Made by a program: the position numbers and the translations under genes. A stretch of 8,710 nucleotides of DNA from Pseudomonadota bacterium (GTDB lineage: Bacteria > Pseudomonadota > Alphaproteobacteria > Reyranellales > Reyranellaceae), in the NCBI GenBank assembly GCA_023436825.1, contig JAEZHS010000535.1:1-8710 (forward strand). Direction: 5' to 3'. A model generated the notes under the pieces. That model had not been told where the DNA came from, did no database searches, and worked only from the letters and a program-made list of their open reading frames with translations. Shown here in pieces: positions 5,317 to 8,710 of the stretch. The stretch's first letter is position 1. Every line of letters begins with the position of its first letter.

Positions 5317-6834
5317 CTAGGCCGGTTTAAGACCGGCGTAAGGCTCGTTGATGCCGTCCAGCGGCCAGATCGGCCGGCGCAGCTTCGTGAACGTCAACCG
5401 CGAGATGTCGGGCGAGCAGATGCCGCCGGAATCGACCAGCACGATCTCGCGCGCGATCGGCGCATAGGCGGCGCGGTAATGCTGCACGCTCTTCACCACC
5501 AGCACGCTCTTGGCCGTCGGATCGATGCCCTGGCTCAGGAACACCTGCAGGTCGATGGTCTGGATGCGGTTGGAGATCGTCACCACGTCGATGCCGCCGA
5601 TGCGCAGCACCGCCGTCGGTCCCATCGACGTCTCCACGCCGGCATTCATCGGCCCGTCGTTCTTGAAGCTGCCGTCGGACAGCATCTTCACGACCGCCTT
5701 GGCCTTGACCGGTGCGCCCATCGCCGGATCGGTATGGCCGCCGAGGCTGACATCGATCTGCGCACCGACGCCCGCCTTGATCGCCTGCTGCACCGTGCCC
5801 GGATCGTAGATCGTGCCGAAGGCGACGTTCTCGATGCCGGCATCCATCAGCGCCTTCAGCACGGGCGTGGTGTCGTTGTAGCCGCCGCCTCCCGGATTGT
5901 CGGTGCCGTCGGCGATGACCAGCGGGCCCTTCTTGCCAACGCCAGCCTTGGCCGCAGCAATGCCGTCGGCGATCGGCCGATAGTAGGATTTCGCCCCCTC
6001 CTCCCGGCGCCGCCAGATCTCGTCTATCAGCTCGGCCGCGATCGCCTTGGCGCGCGACTCGGCGCCGGGCTCATGACTGACCGCGATCGAAGGGCCGGTG
6101 TAGGGAATGTCGGCCCAGGTGAAGCCCGCCTGGATGCTGACCACGTCGATCCCCGGCTCCTTCTCGAAGCTGTCGGCCTTGGCCAGAAGATCGCGCATCA
6201 GGCCTGGCTGCGTCGTGCGGCCGTGCTCCGCGCCCTCCAGCATGGCGGGCTGCACGAGGAGGCAACGCGGCTTCTTGTTGCCTTCCATCGCCGCCTGCAC
6301 CAGAGCTGCGGCCTGCACAGCGCGCTCGTAGCCGTCGATGTGCGGATAGGTGCGGTAGCTCACCAGCGCATTGGCGTTCCTCGCCATGCGTACCGTGGCG
6401 TTGGCGTGCAGGTCGAGCGTCGTGGCGATCGGGACGTCGGGCCCGACGACACCGCGCAGCAGCTCGAGCAGCGCCCCCTCGGCGTCATCCTCGGTCTCCG
6501 TCACCATGGCACCGTGCAGCGAGAGACAGATGCCATCGAGCTTGCCCGCTTTGCGCGCGGCATTGACGATCATGTCGCGGATCGTCTCCCAGGTTTCGCG
6601 GGTGAGCTTGCCCGATGGCGTGGCATTGGCGGCACCCGCCCAAACGGGCTGCCAGCCGTACTTCTTCACCGCATCGATGTAGCCGCCGATCTCGTTCTTC
6701 GTGCCGGTGAAGCGCGGCACCATCGCCTCGCCTTCGATCAGCCAGCGCTTGCGGTAGTCGTCGAGCGTGGTCGCCAGCTTCGAGAACGTGTTGGTCTCAT
6801 GCATGAACTGGGCGATGAGGACGCGGTACGCCAT
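5317..6834 (-). CDS. M81 family metallopeptidase (microcystinase C / MlrC-like)
   Basis: This 505-residue protein belongs to the MlrC/DUF1485 family of zinc-dependent hydrolases. The founding member, Sphingomonas MlrC, cleaves linearised microcystin, but most relatives have unknown substrates. The N-terminus has the family motif MHETNTFS at residues 11-18. Then come NEIGG with E48, SLHGAM at 105-110, and DLHAN at 141-145 followed by YPHIDGYER. D141, H143 and H165 have the same spacing (2, then 22) that I recall for the MlrC zinc ligands, and E48 is a candidate catalytic acid. The C-terminal half (about 320-500) fits the MlrC C-terminal domain. There is no signal peptide, so it is probably cytoplasmic. 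The ATG at 6834 is preceded by AGGGG, which overlaps the stop of the upstream gene 10 bases away, indicating an operon. A microcystin substrate is not implied; a cyclic or modified amide or peptide is possible. Confidence 0.92.
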   Translation of the reverse strand: MAYRVLIAQFMHETNTFSKLATTLDDYRKRWLIEGEAMVPRFTGTKNEIGGYIDAVKKYGWQPVWAGAANATPSGKLTRETWETIRDMIVNAARKAGKLDGICLSLHGAMVTETEDDAEGALLELLRGVVGPDVPIATTLDLHANATVRMARNANALVSYRTYPHIDGYERAVQAAALVQAAMEGNKKPRCLLVQPAMLEGAEHGRTTQPGLMRDLLAKADSFEKEPGIDVVSIQAGFTWADIPYTGPSIAVSHEPGAESRAKAIAAELIDEIWRRREEGAKSYYRPIADGIAAAKAGVGKKGPLVIADGTDNPGGGGYNDTTPVLKALMDAGIENVAFGTIYDPGTVQQAIKAGVGAQIDVSLGGHTDPAMGAPVKAKAVVKMLSDGSFKNDGPMNAGVETSMGPTAVLRIGGIDVVTISNRIQTIDLQVFLSQGIDPTAKSVLVVKSVQHYRAAYAPIAREIVLVDSGGICSPDISRLTFTKLRRPIWPLDGINEPYAGLKPA

Positions 6835-6844
6835 TACGGAACCC

Positions 6845-7393
6845 CTACAACTTTGCCGTCTTGAGCCACTCCGCCTGCCCTTCCTCGCCCTCGACGCCGG
6901 TGGTCTCGAGCAGGCGGCAGACCATCATGTAGTAGCCGATGGTGAGCGTGAGCTCGACCACCGCACCCGGCGTCAGGAACGCCTGGACCGCCTTCAGCGT
7001 CCTGTCCGACGCCTTGACGTTGCGCACGACGTCGTCGGTGTAGCGCAGCACGGCCTTCTCGTTGTCGGTGAAGGCCGGCGCCTCGATCGTGGCGTCGCGC
7101 AGGGCCGCGATCTTCTCCTCGGCCACGCCGGCCTCGCGTGCGATGCGCTCGTGCTGGAAGACCTCGTAGGCCGCGCGGCTCAGCCGGCCGACGCGCAGGA
7201 TGGCGAGCTCGCGCAACTGTGCATCGAGCTCGCAGCGATAGAGCAGCGCGTTGCCCATGCGAACGAAGCCCTTCAGCCCAGCCTCGGAGTTCGCCAGCAT
7301 TCGATGGATGTTGAGATGCGGCTTCAGCTTGTCGAGAAACTCGGCATGCTTGCCGGTGGCGTTTTCAACTTCGTAGTACGGAATGCGCGGCAT
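6845..7393 (-). CDS. Carboxymuconolactone decarboxylase family protein (AhpD-like fold)
   Basis: This 182-residue all-alpha protein belongs to the CMD/AhpD superfamily. The signature lies at residues 56-90: LDAQLRELAILRVGRLSRAAYE followed by VFQHERIAREAG. E77 and H81 are the conserved polar residues. The CxxC pair of true AhpD peroxidase reductants is absent (the only nearby Cys, C54, is single), so disulfide reductase activity is not expected. The protein may be a decarboxylase-like enzyme or one of the many uncharacterised CMD members. ATG 7393 is preferred; a TTG lies one codon upstream at 7396, and AAGGGG is about six bases before the ATG. The stop codon is 10 bases before the M81 peptidase start, so the two are almost certainly translated from one mRNA and may act in the same pathway. 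Confidence 0.9.
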   Translation of the reverse strand: MPRIPYYEVENATGKHAEFLDKLKPHLNIHRMLANSEAGLKGFVRMGNALLYRCELDAQLRELAILRVGRLSRAAYEVFQHERIAREAGVAEEKIAALRDATIEAPAFTDNEKAVLRYTDDVVRNVKASDRTLKAVQAFLTPGAVVELTLTIGYYMMVCRLLETTGVEGEEGQAEWLKTAKL

Positions 7394-7415
7394 CAAACTC
7401 CCCTTCCCTCATGCT

Positions 7416-7439
7416 CCTCTCCTTCGCTAGGGGGAGAGG
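7416..7439. repeat. REP-like palindrome between chrR and the CMD gene
   Basis: CCTCTCC (7416-7422) pairs with GGAGAGG (7433-7439). The stem extends inwards through two G-T pairs and one C-G pair to a GCTA loop. With the flanking CCCTCATG it has the look of the CCCTCTCCC...GGGAGAGG intergenic palindromes common in alpha- and gammaproteobacteria. No T-tract is present on the minus strand, so termination of the sigma/anti-sigma transcript here would not be classical. Confidence 0.55.
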
Positions 7440-7460
7440 AATAATGAACGAGGAAACCTG

Positions 7461-8108
7461 TCAGATCACTCCACGCCGTACCAGCGGATTAAGGAAGCGG
7501 CCGAACGGACCGGTCAGCACGATCGGCTTTTCGATGACGATCAGCGCGATGCACGGGTCACCGGGATCGGCGATCGGTTCATGCTGCTCGGGCCCCGGAC
7601 CGACGGCGAAATCGCCAACTCCGTAATTGCCGGTCGAATCGGTATAGCCGCCTTGCAGGACGACGGTGAACTCTTCGCCGACATGACGATGCCTCGGCAG
7701 GCCGCGGCCGGGCTCCAGCTTGAGCAGCGACACGCGATGCTCGCCCGGCAGGCTGAGGCGCATCTCCTCGAAGCCGCCGAACACGCGCCGCCAGCTCGCG
7801 TCCGGCCCGACATAGGGCGCAAGCGGCGCCGGCGCCCATTCGAAGCCGGGCCGCGGCGCGTAGGGCGCAGGCCTGGACTCGACGGCGACGCCATCGAGGC
7901 GCGCCAGCGTGCGTTGGAAAAGATCCTCGTCGAATGGCGCCTCACCCCCGCCTTCCATCAGCGCGCCACCCAGCACGCCCAGGCGCTCGACCGTGCTGCG
8001 GGCGACGGGATCGAGCGCCACATGCAGGGCCACAGCCAGCGCCGGGCCCGCGGCAAGCGTGCCGGCGGCGTAGTCCAGCAGCAGTTCTTCGGGCGCCGGA
8101 TGATTCAT
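7461..8108 (-). CDS. chrR: ChrR-family anti-sigma factor with cupin domain, zinc-site cysteines missing
   Basis: This 215-residue protein is collinear with Rhodobacter ChrR, which sequesters the ECF factor RpoE and releases it on singlet oxygen. The N-terminal anti-sigma domain starts with HPAPEELLLDYAAGTL. Of its four known zinc ligands (His, His, Cys, Cys) only H3 and H29 remain: the HLxxCxxC segment reads HVALDPVA, with D33 and A36 in place of the cysteines. The C-terminal cupin domain (about 105-200) keeps all four metal ligands: H140 and H142 (HRH), E146 and H176. The ATG at 8108 overlaps the sigma factor's TGA as ATGA, so translation is coupled and the two proteins should be made in similar amounts. 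By homology it is a cytoplasmic partner of the adjacent sigma factor. Whether it still binds zinc or inhibits the sigma factor is open. Confidence 0.88.
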   Translation of the reverse strand: MNHPAPEELLLDYAAGTLAAGPALAVALHVALDPVARSTVERLGVLGGALMEGGGEAPFDEDLFQRTLARLDGVAVESRPAPYAPRPGFEWAPAPLAPYVGPDASWRRVFGGFEEMRLSLPGEHRVSLLKLEPGRGLPRHRHVGEEFTVVLQGGYTDSTGNYGVGDFAVGPGPEQHEPIADPGDPCIALIVIEKPIVLTGPFGRFLNPLVRRGVI

Positions 8109-8662
8109 GACTCGTCTTTCTCCAACGCTTCCCGTAGCCGCCCGAGGGCCAGGCGAATGCGGGACTTCACTGTGCCCAACGGCAGCTTCAGCTCCTCGGC
8201 GATGGCGGTGTGGGTCTTGTCCTCGAAGAATGCCTTCTGGATCACCACCAGCTGATCGGCTGAGAGGCCGCCCAAAAGTTCCTTCACGCGCATATACGTT
8301 TGTCCGGCGAGGACGGATTTATCGGCATCTGCCTCCTCGGGTGCAAATACCGTCAGCCAGTCCTCGGTCTCGATGGCAGGCCGGCCCGCACGCCGGGCCA
8401 GGTCGATCCGCTTGTTGCGGGCGATGGTGTAGATCCAGGTGGCGGCCGAGGCCCGCCCGCGATCGAAGCTCGCAGCCTTGCGCCACACCATTATCAGCGC
8501 TTCCTGGGCCACGTCCTGCGCGGTTTCTGCATCGGCGCCGCCGCGCATGATGAAGGCCTTTATGCGCGGCGCGTAGTGGCGGAACAGGCTCGCGAAGGCC
8601 GAGCGATCCTGGCGGGCCGCAATGGCCTCGATCAGGTCTGCAGCCTCATCGGGCGGATGCAT
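8105..8662 (-). CDS. rpoE: ECF sigma factor, RpoE/ECF11-like
   Basis: This 185-residue ECF sigma-70 family factor directs RNA polymerase to stress promoters. Region 2 (about residues 22-90) contains FRHYAPRIKAFIM, then DVAQEALIMVWRKAASFD and ATWIYTIARNKRIDLAR, the core-binding and -10 recognition helices. Region 4 (about 125-180) ends in the helix-turn-helix HTAIAEELKLPLGTVKSRIR, which reads the -35 element. Resemblance to Rhodobacter RpoE and the linked chrR suggest a singlet-oxygen or photooxidative stress regulon; this is inference, and the symbol is used in that sense, not for the E. coli envelope-stress factor. ATG 8662 is chosen. TTG 8668 is a real alternative, because GAGGG lies six bases before it but twelve before the ATG. 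Regulation is probably by the overlapping anti-sigma gene. Only 48 bases upstream are visible, so an autoregulated promoter cannot be assessed. Confidence 0.92.
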   Translation of the reverse strand: MHPPDEAADLIEAIAARQDRSAFASLFRHYAPRIKAFIMRGGADAETAQDVAQEALIMVWRKAASFDRGRASAATWIYTIARNKRIDLARRAGRPAIETEDWLTVFAPEEADADKSVLAGQTYMRVKELLGGLSADQLVVIQKAFFEDKTHTAIAEELKLPLGTVKSRIRLALGRLREALEKDES

Positions 8663-8675
8663 CGGCAATCTTATC

Positions 8676-8698
8676 CCTCACCCGTCGTACGGGGGAGG
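8676..8698. repeat. REP-like palindrome upstream of the ECF sigma gene
   Basis: CCTC-A-CCCGT (8676-8685) pairs with ACGGG-G-GAGG (8689-8698) around a CGT loop, with one A-G mismatch. The surrounding CCCTCACCC...GGGGGAGGTGGCCCGCAGGG is typical of GC-rich intergenic palindromes and probably continues beyond the right edge. It includes the only Shine-Dalgarno-like GAGGG in front of the sigma gene, so folding could affect its translation. Confidence 0.5.
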
Positions 8699-8710
8699 TG
8701 GCCCGCAGGG

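Noticed and set aside
5314..6864. A 516-codon open frame antisense to the M81 peptidase gene
   Set aside because: The minus-strand frame carries clear family motifs and a coupled ribosome binding site. The plus-strand translation is rich in His, Arg, Asp and Ala with no motifs, as expected from the reverse of a GC-rich gene.
8663..8710. Autoregulated ECF promoter in front of the sigma gene
   Set aside because: ATAAGA occurs on the minus strand just before the start, but no TGATCC-like -35 element stands at a suitable distance. The stretch is mostly palindromic repeat.

Overview
The window looks like chromosomal DNA from a high-GC alphaproteobacterium. The evidence is strong GC bias at third codon positions, a glmU-glmS pair, an ECF sigma factor with a ChrR-type anti-sigma, and a tRNA gene that encodes its own CCA end. 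Gene style is compatible with a soil Rhodospirillales or Hyphomicrobiales (Reyranella- or Bradyrhizobium-like) genome, but that placement is a guess from memory.

Left part (1-2265): the first 42 codons of glmS and all of glmU run leftwards as a pair making UDP-N-acetylglucosamine. A HAD-superfamily phosphatase is transcribed away from them across a 60-bp gap.

Centre (2266-3473): a tRNA-Val(CAC) has a good sigma-70-like promoter and a UUCG hairpin at its 3' end. It is followed by a two-domain protein: a peroxiredoxin-like N-terminus without the peroxidatic cysteine, fused to an Fe(II)/2-oxoglutarate dioxygenase domain with a complete metal triad.

Gene-free block (3474-4558): about 1.1 kb with no convincing gene. 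It carries two diverged direct copies of a 270-310 bp element with short, strongly conserved blocks and several hairpins. I cannot name this element, and it is the most unexplained part of the window.

Right part (4559-8662): all five genes run leftwards. An ECF sigma factor and a ChrR-like anti-sigma overlap by ATGA. After a 67-bp gap with a REP-like palindrome come a carboxymuconolactone decarboxylase-family protein, an M81/MlrC-like metallopeptidase, and a membrane-anchored helical repeat protein. The anti-sigma keeps all cupin metal ligands but has lost both cysteines of the N-terminal zinc site. A second REP-like palindrome lies just upstream of the sigma gene at the window edge.

No phage, insertion sequence, CRISPR array or defence system was seen.
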